Positions 13,439-21,444 of a DNA stretch of 21,444 nt are shown here, one piece after another. Within the stretch, counting starts at the first letter, position 1, and each line of letters begins with the position of its first letter. This DNA is from a virus. The notes beneath the pieces were generated by a model. The model had not been told where the DNA came from and searched no databases. It saw only the letters and a program-made list of their open reading frames with translations. A program made the position numbers and the translations under genes. The DNA lies in IMG/VR virus record IMGVR_UViG_3300037296_000253, positions 1 to 21,444 of that record. One strand, written 5' to 3'.

Positions 13439-13668
13439 CCGGCTACTTCACTAGCATGGACTTTTTTGACGTTCGGACACTTTGCAGGATCGGCCATGGA
13501 TATGCACCGGATATACCCCCCCAGATGCACCCCGAATCAGGGCCAGGAATACACCGGAATCAGCATCCCAGAATGGGGCTCTCCTACTGTAAACCCGGTT
13601 AGAGACGAAAGTTGTTTATATTCAAACATTTAAGACACCTTTTTTTACCCGATAGTTAGCTTATGCAA

Positions 13669-14937
13669 CTATTTTACAGGGCAGTCAAAACCAGTCTCAC
13701 GGCGGTACTCTCGGGCCATGATTTCAGACAGCAATTCCGCGTGCTTTTTGGCCACAATAAACGAATCGTGAACGGGTAAAATTGCAGTCTCTTGCTTCAC
13801 AAACTCGGCGATTATCCGGCCTGCTATTCGGGCATCTCGGTATTGCACGCGTAACGCTTGGCCGGGCTTATTGAACGCTGCGGCAATCGGCTTGTTTGCA
13901 CTCAGGAACGCGGCCACGGCTTCGGTAACGTCGATGTCTGGGCTTAGCGGGGCGAACGCATCCCATAGGCAGGCGGGGCGCTTAGGCGGACTTTGGCGGC
14001 GATCTAGTGGCAGTGTTTGCCACAGTTCCAACTTGTGCCGGTATTGGTGCCAGGCTTCCAGCAGGCGCGGATTCTGTCGGGATTGAAGGTGCTGAATTGC
14101 TTTTAACGGGTTGTCGTCATACAGCAGTTGTAAAAAAACCAGCTTGGCCACCTCACGCGGCACGCCTGGCAGGGTGTACGGATCGGCGTTGAGCGGGTAT
14201 TGCTGGCCAGCGTCGGCGTACATCATGCGGGCGTGCATGGCGGCGTAGTCCAGTTCAGCCACCGGCTCAAGATTGATAAACAAGCGGCTGCGCTCTGCTT
14301 TGCTCAAGTTCTGGGCTTGGTGATACCACCGGCCACCCTGGTTCCAGTCCTGATTAAACACCCGTTTAACTTGCGGGCTCGGCAGGTGTTGCCCGTCCAG
14401 GTGCACATCGGTGTTCATCAGCAGGCGATTAAGGCGCTTTACGGGCGGCTCAAGTGAGAGAAGGACACGCGCTCCGGTTGTTTTCTGCGGCTGGCCTTTG
14501 CTGTCGCGCAATTCGATAACGTGGCGTAGCTCGGGCGCGATGTCCGGCGCTTCTAGCGGGTCGAGTCGGTCAGCCAGCGCAGGCAGCGGTCGCACTTCGG
14601 TACAATGGCCGCCGCCTGGCCGTTGGGACGCGATTGCCTGGGTAATCAGGCCAGCAGCTTGCAGCGTGTCCAGAATTGCCGGTACGGGGTTTTGGTTTGA
14701 AGTGCTGCGGGTTATCAGCAGGCATTTACCCCATCGCATACAGTGCGCCAGGTTAACGAAAAGGGTCTCGGCGGTTTCGATAAACAGCACGCGGCGATGT
14801 AGCTTTTTGACGTGGCCGGTCTGCTTCATTAGCTCGGGAACTTGCAACGCCAGGTTTCGGCAGCGTGCGTTTTTACTCTTATCGCGCCAGTGATTTGCGT
14901 AGTGGTGGCCGGTCTTAGTGCGTTGTAGAGCCTGCAT
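13669..14937 (-). CDS. Family-A-like polymerase (B copy 2)
   Basis: Identical in sequence to the 422-aa protein of copy 1, with motif A D230, O-helix R261/K265/Y273 and motif C HDSF intact. The leader hairpin, upstream palindrome and leftward terminator are also preserved, so this copy should be as active as the first. Confidence 0.7.
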   Translation of the reverse strand: MQALQRTKTGHHYANHWRDKSKNARCRNLALQVPELMKQTGHVKKLHRRVLFIETAETLFVNLAHCMRWGKCLLITRSTSNQNPVPAILDTLQAAGLITQAIASQRPGGGHCTEVRPLPALADRLDPLEAPDIAPELRHVIELRDSKGQPQKTTGARVLLSLEPPVKRLNRLLMNTDVHLDGQHLPSPQVKRVFNQDWNQGGRWYHQAQNLSKAERSRLFINLEPVAELDYAAMHARMMYADAGQQYPLNADPYTLPGVPREVAKLVFLQLLYDDNPLKAIQHLQSRQNPRLLEAWHQYRHKLELWQTLPLDRRQSPPKRPACLWDAFAPLSPDIDVTEAVAAFLSANKPIAAAFNKPGQALRVQYRDARIAGRIIAEFVKQETAILPVHDSFIVAKKHAELLSEIMAREYRRETGFDCPVK

Positions 14938-15110
14938 TTTTTGCCCATCAATTTGGGCAGGCGCGGAATTTAATCAATAGCAGGGCTTGTCAATTCAGCT
15001 TAAATTAGCCAGTATCGGCCAATAACGGTGTACCGATAGTACACGGAAAAAAGCGGTTACAGCCGCTGCCGTGTTGCCTATCAATTCGCTGTTTATGCTA
15101 AACTTATCCA

Positions 15111-15207
15111 AGTTTCGCGCCTGCTTAGTAGTGAAGGTAATCAGACAGATTTCGTCGTCTATCACTGATTACCGCGATTTCAAAGAGCCCCTTAATCGGG
15201 GCTTTTT
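15111..15207 (+). ncRNA. Predicted structured small RNA (B copy 2)
   Basis: Same sequence as copy 1: stem halves at 15136-15144 and 15165-15173, terminator stem at 15186-15203. Confidence 0.65.
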
Positions 15208-15386
15208 CCGTTTCTATGTTTCGAGTCTACATCAGAATTAATCACGGGTGCAGCAAGCCAGATTGCACGCGCCAACCACAATGCCATGTATACCCCTTGT
15301 ATATCTTATACACCTTGTATAACCTGCAACTGTTCGCCTTTTAGCCAGAACCCGAACAGTTAGCAATCTCAGCAGGAGTACAGGCG

Positions 15387-16034
15387 GTGCCACACAACAA
15401 CTTTGATCTATTCGACAACGAGCGGCCAACCACTGAAACCCGAACAGTTGAACCGGAATTGTCGATTCTGGGCGGTTCTCGTGTGGCTAACGATGTGGCG
15501 CGGGGTCGAAAGTATTTATCGCGTGATGAAGTTATGGCGCTGGTGAAGGCAGCAAAGAAGAACCGGCACGGCTCCAGGGACTCGCTTATGATCCGGCTGG
15601 CCTATGAACACGGGCTGCGGGTGTCGGAACTGGTGAATACTCGGTGGCAGCACCTAGACCTGTCTGGCCACACGTTCAGCGTCAGCAGGGCTAAGGGCAG
15701 CATTGATTCTACGCACCCGCTGCAAGGTGACACCGTGCGGGCCATAAAGAAGTTTCAGCGCGAACTCAGCCAGTCCAGCGGTCTTATGTTCACCAACGAG
15801 CGCGGCGCTCCTGTGTCGGTCGATGGGTTCCGGCGTATGTTCGGCAGGTTATCCGAGAAGGCGCTCGGCACGGTCTGGAACCCCCACGCCTTGCGTCATG
15901 CCTGCGGCGTCCACCTGGTCAACTCCGGCACCGGCATTCGTCAAATACAGTCGTACATGGGCCATTCCAATATTCAGAATACTGTCGTTTACACCCAGTT
16001 GAGCGCAGCGGCGTTTGACCATATCAAAATGTGA
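15387..16034 (+). CDS. FimB-like tyrosine recombinase (B copy 2)
   Basis: Identical to copy 1, with all catalytic residues (R78, K103, H167, R170, H193, Y202). The core-like 13-mer inside the early codons lies at 15406-15418. Three intact copies in one array would give a dosage effect unless the gene is autoregulated. Confidence 0.92.
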   Translation: MPHNNFDLFDNERPTTETRTVEPELSILGGSRVANDVARGRKYLSRDEVMALVKAAKKNRHGSRDSLMIRLAYEHGLRVSELVNTRWQHLDLSGHTFSVSRAKGSIDSTHPLQGDTVRAIKKFQRELSQSSGLMFTNERGAPVSVDGFRRMFGRLSEKALGTVWNPHALRHACGVHLVNSGTGIRQIQSYMGHSNIQNTVVYTQLSAAAFDHIKM

Positions 16035-16150
16035 TCCTGTCCATGGCAGCGGCTTACGGCGCTTTGCGATTTCAACTTTCTTCAGGTTTTATCAGGTTCA
16101 AACCCCATCAAACCCTATCAAATCCCACCATGCTGGTGCGCACGTCTGAC

Positions 16151-16287
16151 TGCGTACCTTTGCTGCGTACCAGGGCCGTGTACCAATTTGAAATCTTGCC
16201 GCCGTTTGCCAAGTTCAGCGGGCAAAATGCTAACTATTGCTAAGAGGCCAGTTCGTACCAACAGTTCGTACCAACAGTTCGTACCAG
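16151..16287. repeat. 13-bp iteron triplets (B copy 2)
   Basis: Iterons begin at 16151, 16164, 16177 and at 16249, 16262, 16275, as in copy 1; the phased 10-bp repeats lie just upstream. Confidence 0.7.
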
Positions 16288-16359
16288 GCGCAAACCCCAC
16301 CAAGCCAGTAAGCGGGTGAGCTGCTCACGGTTGAGTGTTCCGGTAAGATGGGTATACAT
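16240..16359 (-). CDS. 39-aa small protein (B copy 2)
   Basis: Same frame and ribosome site (AGGAG) as in copy 1. Identity of the copies gives no independent support for it being a gene. Confidence 0.4.
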   Translation of the reverse strand: MYTHLTGTLNREQLTRLLAWWGLRLVRTVGTNCWYELAS

Positions 16360-16429
16360 GGTCGGCGCTCCTATGGTTGCCGATGGTGTCACGGCTCCGG
16401 CTTGCTCGAACAAGCGCGGGGCCACTTTT

Positions 16430-16618
16430 TTATGCTTCGGCTTGCTGCTTCTTCAATTCTCTGTCAGCCCATTTCAACGACTGATCTCGTGCCACTTTGC
16501 CGGCGCTGATTACTTCGCCAGTTCTCTGCCTGAATGCCTTAACGGCGTCTTCCAACTTGTCGCGGTCTTCCTGGGTGATGTGGATGGTTAGGCTTTTCTT
16601 CACTTTCGTTGTGGTCAT
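16430..16618 (-). CDS. RHH DNA-binding protein (B copy 2)
   Basis: Identical 62-aa protein to copy 1, with the operator palindromes at 16636-16658. Confidence 0.75.
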   Translation of the reverse strand: MTTTKVKKSLTIHITQEDRDKLEDAVKAFRQRTGEVISAGKVARDQSLKWADRELKKQQAEA

Positions 16619-16761
16619 GCTTACGCCCCTGTCAGTATCTTATAAACAAGATATATCTGATAGAGTTTAGGTTCAACCTGTTTCGGCTCAGCACTGCCTG
16701 GGTATCGTTTGCTTTAACGGCACGGCTCAATCTGAAAAGGGTCTGCCTCCACTGGTGGAAC

Positions 16762-16785
16762 ATCTATTCGACAATGTGCAGGTGG
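16762..16785. other. Attachment-like core, junction 3 (B2/dA)
   Basis: The 24-bp core joining a B right end to an A-type left end. Downstream the usual CGGCTACTTCACTAGCA reads CGGCTCCGGTACTAGCA, the only junction with that variant, so dA's left end differs slightly from A's. Confidence 0.8.
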
Positions 16786-16933
16786 TCGGCTCCGGTACTA
16801 GCAAAGAAATGCTTAAATTTCGCTTTCGACCGCCGATGTTCAAGGGAAGGTATTCAAGGGATTTAAGGATAAGGATTAAGGACAGGACAGAGGTAAGCAA
16901 ACAGGGTTCTTAGTATTAGCCACAGAGGTAGTT

Positions 16934-16953
16934 AAAAAAACGGCTCTGTAGCC
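16934..16953 (-). terminator. Terminator after the dA polymerase remnant
   Basis: Minus strand GGCT-ACAG-AGCC followed by G and seven T; the counterpart of 282-301 with a stronger stem. Confidence 0.55.
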
Positions 16954-17003
16954 CGCTGATAGCGCGGGTCTACGCCTCAAAACACTAATGCACACAGGGA
17001 GCG

Positions 17004-17534
17004 TCAAAGTTGCTCGATTTCGAGGGTCAAAAGGTATCCGGTATCGGCCTTGATTCGGCGCTCAAGTTTGGCTAAATCCGGCTTGCCGTGAACGGTCAGG
17101 CCGTCATGTTGAAGTAGTGCGGCGCTGCCCGCTAATGTCTTGAGCATGGATTGCAGGGCAATGGATTCAGCCCCCTGTAAAACGTGCGCCAGCTTCTCAC
17201 GGCTGTTCGACTTCAAGCCGATCTCGCGCCCCGCGTCATTAACCAAAACGCCAACCTTTTTCGTTTTGGCTTGGTAGTCCAGCAATACAGCCTTGCCGAT
17301 TCTACGAACGTCGCCGTACAGATCCAGCACCAGGGGCAGGCCGCGTAATCGGTCGGTGGCTTCCAGTCCAAGACGTTGCTCGATAGCCCGTTGATTCTCT
17401 TTTTGGCTCCTGGCCAGGGTTGCACCGTAGACCACGGCCAATAGCAGAAACTTGGCGTCATCGGTGCTAATGTCTCCGGCTTGGTACCGGCGGCGGCTGT
17501 CGGGTGTGCCTGGTAGTCTGGTTATGTTGCTCAT
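17004..17534 (-). pseudogene. In-frame fusion of zinc-ribbon start to polymerase C-terminus
   Basis: A 176-aa open frame. The first 22 residues are the start of the zinc-ribbon protein (MSNITRLPG...YQAGDI) and the rest is the element A polymerase from S334 to its end. The join lies at a 13-bp sequence (17468-17480) present, with one mismatch, at both deletion ends in A (816-828 and 9234-9246). Motif B (K-x7-YG) and motif C (HDG) remain, but motif A with its metal-binding aspartate is lost, so polymerase activity is not expected. The frame stayed open, with a few amino-acid differences from A, so the fragment may still be expressed and could interfere with the full-length protein. Confidence 0.75.
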
Positions 17535-17695
17535 TGCTGCGGCTCCTGAATGGCCTGGGCCATTTCTTCGGTGGCCTGTTCGGCTCTGTCCATATTGGCC
17601 TTGAGCTGCCAAGCGTAATTGGCCAGAACGTGGGGAGCTAGTTCTTCGCCGCCTTCGTTCACTGATTTCAGGTAAACCATTAACATTGAAATCAT
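17531..17695 (-). pseudogene. Remnant of a gene from a third element variant
   Basis: An open frame of 54 residues from an ATG at 17695, ending in the same MAQAIQEPQQ-type tail as the element A RHH protein and overlapping the next start as ATGA. The preceding residues (VYLKSVNEGGEELAPHVLAN, then YAWQLKANMDRAEQATEE) do not match the RHH protein. The frame continues upstream into the palindrome region without a good ribosome site, so it is probably the 3' end of a different gene that occupied the RHH slot in dA's parent. Confidence 0.5.
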
Positions 17696-17719
17696 GGCCT
17701 GGGTCTGGGTGGTGAGCTT

Positions 17720-17802
17720 TGGACATTTTGTCCATTGCTATCCCGCCGAAACGATCACCAAGGGTTTCGTGGGTTGGCGCTTTGGGCTGGACATTTTGTC
17801 CA
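17720..17802. repeat. Two TGGACATTTTGTCCA palindromes retained in dA
   Basis: At 17720-17734 and 17788-17802, matching the second and third copies of element A. Retention of these, with both ends, in a 1.3-kb derivative suggests they are needed in cis. Confidence 0.7.
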
Positions 17803-18073
17803 TCCGAAAAATCGCGACCTTCACGACCGCCCGCTGGCGCGTGTGCGATGGGCAGCGTTCTGTTTTCACTGTCGCTTGTAGACAGTGAGCTCACAGGCGC
17901 GTGTGCAGTGTTACGGATTGCTACTTCGTCGGGCGTTGATGGTGCGGCTAGCTGGTAGAGGATTGATGCGTTAAATTCCGCAAGTTGCGGAATATGACCG
18001 TTTTAGCACTGCCTGGGTATCGTTTGCTTGAACGGCTCAATCTAAAAAGGGTCTGCCCCCACTGGGGAATGTT
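17803..18073. other. dA right end, non-coding
   Basis: Matches the element A right end from 9797 to 10067, including the 19-bp palindrome (17975-17993). No gene is supported here. Confidence 0.6.
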
Positions 18074-18097
18074 ATCTATTCGACAATGTGCAGGTGG
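18074..18097. other. Attachment-like core, junction 4 (dA/B3)
   Basis: Same core and upstream flank as junction 1, joining an A-type right end to a B left end. Confidence 0.8.
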
Positions 18098-18327
18098 CCG
18101 GCTACTTCACTAGCATGGACTTTTTTGACGTTCGGACACTTTGCAGGATCGGCCATGGATATGCACCGGATATACCCCCCCAGATGCACCCCGAATCAGG
18201 GCCAGGAATACACCGGAATCAGCATCCCAGAATGGGGCTCTCCTACTGTAAACCCGGTTAGAGACGAAAGTTGTTTATATTCAAACATTTAAGACACCTT
18301 TTTTTACCCGATAGTTAGCTTATGCAA

Positions 18328-19596
18328 CTATTTTACAGGGCAGTCAAAACCAGTCTCACGGCGGTACTCTCGGGCCATGATTTCAGACAGCAATTCCGCG
18401 TGCTTTTTGGCCACAATAAACGAATCGTGAACGGGTAAAATTGCAGTCTCTTGCTTCACAAACTCGGCGATTATCCGGCCTGCTATTCGGGCATCTCGGT
18501 ATTGCACGCGTAACGCTTGGCCGGGCTTATTGAACGCTGCGGCAATCGGCTTGTTTGCACTCAGGAACGCGGCCACGGCTTCGGTAACGTCGATGTCTGG
18601 GCTTAGCGGGGCGAACGCATCCCATAGGCAGGCGGGGCGCTTAGGCGGACTTTGGCGGCGATCTAGTGGCAGTGTTTGCCACAGTTCCAACTTGTGCCGG
18701 TATTGGTGCCAGGCTTCCAGCAGGCGCGGATTCTGTCGGGATTGAAGGTGCTGAATTGCTTTTAACGGGTTGTCGTCATACAGCAGTTGTAAAAAAACCA
18801 GCTTGGCCACCTCACGCGGCACGCCTGGCAGGGTGTACGGATCGGCGTTGAGCGGGTATTGCTGGCCAGCGTCGGCGTACATCATGCGGGCGTGCATGGC
18901 GGCGTAGTCCAGTTCAGCCACCGGCTCAAGATTGATAAACAAGCGGCTGCGCTCTGCTTTGCTCAAGTTCTGGGCTTGGTGATACCACCGGCCACCCTGG
19001 TTCCAGTCCTGATTAAACACCCGTTTAACTTGCGGGCTCGGCAGGTGTTGCCCGTCCAGGTGCACATCGGTGTTCATCAGCAGGCGATTAAGGCGCTTTA
19101 CGGGCGGCTCAAGTGAGAGAAGGACACGCGCTCCGGTTGTTTTCTGCGGCTGGCCTTTGCTGTCGCGCAATTCGATAACGTGGCGTAGCTCGGGCGCGAT
19201 GTCCGGCGCTTCTAGCGGGTCGAGTCGGTCAGCCAGCGCAGGCAGCGGTCGCACTTCGGTACAATGGCCGCCGCCTGGCCGTTGGGACGCGATTGCCTGG
19301 GTAATCAGGCCAGCAGCTTGCAGCGTGTCCAGAATTGCCGGTACGGGGTTTTGGTTTGAAGTGCTGCGGGTTATCAGCAGGCATTTACCCCATCGCATAC
19401 AGTGCGCCAGGTTAACGAAAAGGGTCTCGGCGGTTTCGATAAACAGCACGCGGCGATGTAGCTTTTTGACGTGGCCGGTCTGCTTCATTAGCTCGGGAAC
19501 TTGCAACGCCAGGTTTCGGCAGCGTGCGTTTTTACTCTTATCGCGCCAGTGATTTGCGTAGTGGTGGCCGGTCTTAGTGCGTTGTAGAGCCTGCAT
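18328..19596 (-). CDS. Family-A-like polymerase (B copy 3)
   Basis: Identical 422-aa protein to copies 1 and 2, with palm motifs and the leader hairpin (19601-19618) intact. Confidence 0.7.
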   Translation of the reverse strand: MQALQRTKTGHHYANHWRDKSKNARCRNLALQVPELMKQTGHVKKLHRRVLFIETAETLFVNLAHCMRWGKCLLITRSTSNQNPVPAILDTLQAAGLITQAIASQRPGGGHCTEVRPLPALADRLDPLEAPDIAPELRHVIELRDSKGQPQKTTGARVLLSLEPPVKRLNRLLMNTDVHLDGQHLPSPQVKRVFNQDWNQGGRWYHQAQNLSKAERSRLFINLEPVAELDYAAMHARMMYADAGQQYPLNADPYTLPGVPREVAKLVFLQLLYDDNPLKAIQHLQSRQNPRLLEAWHQYRHKLELWQTLPLDRRQSPPKRPACLWDAFAPLSPDIDVTEAVAAFLSANKPIAAAFNKPGQALRVQYRDARIAGRIIAEFVKQETAILPVHDSFIVAKKHAELLSEIMAREYRRETGFDCPVK

Positions 19597-19769
19597 TTTT
19601 TGCCCATCAATTTGGGCAGGCGCGGAATTTAATCAATAGCAGGGCTTGTCAATTCAGCTTAAATTAGCCAGTATCGGCCAATAACGGTGTACCGATAGTA
19701 CACGGAAAAAAGCGGTTACAGCCGCTGCCGTGTTGCCTATCAATTCGCTGTTTATGCTAAACTTATCCA

Positions 19770-19866
19770 AGTTTCGCGCCTGCTTAGTAGTGAAGGTAAT
19801 CAGACAGATTTCGTCGTCTATCACTGATTACCGCGATTTCAAAGAGCCCCTTAATCGGGGCTTTTT
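19770..19866 (+). ncRNA. Predicted structured small RNA (B copy 3)
   Basis: Same sequence as copies 1 and 2: stem halves at 19795-19803 and 19824-19832, terminator at 19845-19866. Confidence 0.65.
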
Positions 19867-20045
19867 CCGTTTCTATGTTTCGAGTCTACATCAGAATTAA
19901 TCACGGGTGCAGCAAGCCAGATTGCACGCGCCAACCACAATGCCATGTATACCCCTTGTATATCTTATACACCTTGTATAACCTGCAACTGTTCGCCTTT
20001 TAGCCAGAACCCGAACAGTTAGCAATCTCAGCAGGAGTACAGGCG

Positions 20046-20693
20046 GTGCCACACAACAACTTTGATCTATTCGACAACGAGCGGCCAACCACTGAAACCC
20101 GAACAGTTGAACCGGAATTGTCGATTCTGGGCGGTTCTCGTGTGGCTAACGATGTGGCGCGGGGTCGAAAGTATTTATCGCGTGATGAAGTTATGGCGCT
20201 GGTGAAGGCAGCAAAGAAGAACCGGCACGGCTCCAGGGACTCGCTTATGATCCGGCTGGCCTATGAACACGGGCTGCGGGTGTCGGAACTGGTGAATACT
20301 CGGTGGCAGCACCTAGACCTGTCTGGCCACACGTTCAGCGTCAGCAGGGCTAAGGGCAGCATTGATTCTACGCACCCGCTGCAAGGTGACACCGTGCGGG
20401 CCATAAAGAAGTTTCAGCGCGAACTCAGCCAGTCCAGCGGTCTTATGTTCACCAACGAGCGCGGCGCTCCTGTGTCGGTCGATGGGTTCCGGCGTATGTT
20501 CGGCAGGTTATCCGAGAAGGCGCTCGGCACGGTCTGGAACCCCCACGCCTTGCGTCATGCCTGCGGCGTCCACCTGGTCAACTCCGGCACCGGCATTCGT
20601 CAAATACAGTCGTACATGGGCCATTCCAATATTCAGAATACTGTCGTTTACACCCAGTTGAGCGCAGCGGCGTTTGACCATATCAAAATGTGA
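20046..20693 (+). CDS. FimB-like tyrosine recombinase (B copy 3)
   Basis: Identical to copies 1 and 2, with the full catalytic set. The internal core-like 13-mer lies at 20065-20077. Confidence 0.92.
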   Translation: MPHNNFDLFDNERPTTETRTVEPELSILGGSRVANDVARGRKYLSRDEVMALVKAAKKNRHGSRDSLMIRLAYEHGLRVSELVNTRWQHLDLSGHTFSVSRAKGSIDSTHPLQGDTVRAIKKFQRELSQSSGLMFTNERGAPVSVDGFRRMFGRLSEKALGTVWNPHALRHACGVHLVNSGTGIRQIQSYMGHSNIQNTVVYTQLSAAAFDHIKM

Positions 20694-20809
20694 TCCTGTC
20701 CATGGCAGCGGCTTACGGCGCTTTGCGATTTCAACTTTCTTCAGGTTTTATCAGGTTCAAACCCCATCAAACCCTATCAAATCCCACCATGCTGGTGCGC
20801 ACGTCTGAC

Positions 20810-20946
20810 TGCGTACCTTTGCTGCGTACCAGGGCCGTGTACCAATTTGAAATCTTGCCGCCGTTTGCCAAGTTCAGCGGGCAAAATGCTAACTATTGCT
20901 AAGAGGCCAGTTCGTACCAACAGTTCGTACCAACAGTTCGTACCAG
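20810..20946. repeat. 13-bp iteron triplets (B copy 3)
   Basis: Iterons begin at 20810, 20823, 20836 and at 20908, 20921, 20934, matching copy 1. Confidence 0.7.
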
Positions 20947-21018
20947 GCGCAAACCCCACCAAGCCAGTAAGCGGGTGAGCTGCTCACGGTTGAGTGTTCC
21001 GGTAAGATGGGTATACAT
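20899..21018 (-). CDS. 39-aa small protein (B copy 3)
   Basis: Same frame and AGGAG ribosome site as in copies 1 and 2. Function unknown and coding status uncertain. Confidence 0.4.
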   Translation of the reverse strand: MYTHLTGTLNREQLTRLLAWWGLRLVRTVGTNCWYELAS

Positions 21019-21088
21019 GGTCGGCGCTCCTATGGTTGCCGATGGTGTCACGGCTCCGGCTTGCTCGAACAAGCGCGGGGCCACTTTT

Positions 21089-21277
21089 TTATGCTTCGGC
21101 TTGCTGCTTCTTCAATTCTCTGTCAGCCCATTTCAACGACTGATCTCGTGCCACTTTGCCGGCGCTGATTACTTCGCCAGTTCTCTGCCTGAATGCCTTA
21201 ACGGCGTCTTCCAACTTGTCGCGGTCTTCCTGGGTGATGTGGATGGTTAGGCTTTTCTTCACTTTCGTTGTGGTCAT
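21089..21277 (-). CDS. RHH DNA-binding protein (B copy 3)
   Basis: Identical 62-aa protein to copies 1 and 2, with operator palindromes at 21295-21317. Confidence 0.75.
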   Translation of the reverse strand: MTTTKVKKSLTIHITQEDRDKLEDAVKAFRQRTGEVISAGKVARDQSLKWADRELKKQQAEA

Positions 21278-21420
21278 GCTTACGCCCCTGTCAGTATCTT
21301 ATAAACAAGATATATCTGATAGAGTTTAGGTTCAACCTGTTTCGGCTCAGCACTGCCTGGGTATCGTTTGCTTTAACGGCACGGCTCAATCTGAAAAGGG
21401 TCTGCCTCCACTGGTGGAAC

Positions 21421-21444
21421 ATCTATTCGACAATGTGCAGGTGG
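21421..21444. other. Attachment-like core, junction 5 at the window edge
   Basis: Complete 24-bp core after the right end of B3, ending on the last base of the window. What follows, another element or host DNA, is not visible. Confidence 0.8.

Larger units (their letters stand above)
13415..16761. mobile_element. Element B, copy 2 (3,347 bp)
   Basis: All features of copy 1 recur displaced by exactly 3,347 bases, and the encoded proteins are identical. It lies directly downstream of copy 1 in the same orientation and is followed by the deleted element dA. Confidence 0.85.
16762..18073. mobile_element. Element dA: internally deleted A-type element (1,312 bp)
   Basis: Bounded by cores at 16762 and 18074. 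Left part (to ~17480) matches A 110-828; a short piece (17468-17537) matches A 9234-9303; a ~170-base segment has no counterpart in A; the rest matches A ~9703-10067. It lacks capsid genes, recombinase and small RNA but keeps both ends, two TGGACA palindromes and the 19-bp palindrome. It resembles a defective, trans-mobilised derivative. Base differences in the left arm and the foreign segment show that it comes from a relative of A, not from this copy. Confidence 0.8.
18074..21420. mobile_element. Element B, copy 3 (3,347 bp)
   Basis: Features of copy 1 recur displaced by exactly 8,006 bases, with identical proteins. It runs to the sixth core at the window's end. Confidence 0.85.

Noticed and set aside
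17004-17894. A 296-aa version of the dA fusion protein
   Set aside because: The part upstream of 17534 is the accidental right-end frame; the zinc-ribbon ATG at 17534 with its AGGAG site is the better start.
10068-21444. Integron cassette array
   Set aside because: Units are multi-gene and replication-capable, the core lacks a folded attC structure, and the recombinase is FimB-like without the extra domain of integron integrases.
1-21444. tRNA genes or a tRNA attachment site
   Set aside because: No cloverleaf or T-arm signature was seen around the cores or elsewhere.

Overview
The whole 21.4 kb is mobile DNA; I see no host gene. Six copies of one 24-bp attachment-like core (starting at 110, 10068, 13415, 16762, 18074 and 21421) cut the window into head-to-tail units: the right tip of an unseen element (1-109), a 9,958-bp element 'A' (110-10067), a 3,347-bp element 'B1' (10068-13414), an apparently identical 'B2' (13415-16761), a 1,312-bp internally deleted A relative 'dA' (16762-18073) and a third copy 'B3' (18074-21420). 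The window stops on the last base of the sixth core, so the array probably continues. A moderately GC-rich genome, a CTGT-N8-ACAG LexA-type box and a FimB-like recombinase suggest a gammaproteobacterium. The species is not identifiable.

Element A looks like a capsid-forming phage satellite. One minus-strand operon encodes an HK97-type head and packaging set, in transcription order: major capsid protein, prohead protease, portal, HNH nuclease, small terminase, large terminase, gp6-like connector. There are no tail, lysis or tyrosine integrase genes. A LexA-type box overlaps the predicted operon promoter. Upstream lie a small ribbon-helix-helix (RHH) protein and a zinc-ribbon protein of unknown function; downstream lie a serine recombinase, a predicted small RNA and a stand-alone protein with family-A polymerase palm and finger motifs.

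Element B is a minimal relative: a different stand-alone family-A-like polymerase, the same small RNA, a FimB-like tyrosine recombinase, two triplets of 13-bp iterons with a 10-bp repeat tract, a 39-aa ORF and nearly the same RHH protein. A and B share their ends, the attachment core, the small RNA and the RHH gene with its operator, but differ in polymerase, recombinase and cargo.

Element dA keeps both A-type ends and the A-type palindromic repeats but has lost 8.4 kb at a 13-bp microhomology. The deletion fuses the start of the zinc-ribbon gene in frame to the polymerase C-terminus.

Working model (inference): B supplies the tyrosine recombinase that stacks the elements at one site; A supplies capsids and would need helper-phage tails; dA is a parasite of both. 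The satellite class itself is known. The less familiar parts are the paired stand-alone family-A polymerases, the small RNA at the module boundary and the tandem accretion of full, minimal and deleted relatives.
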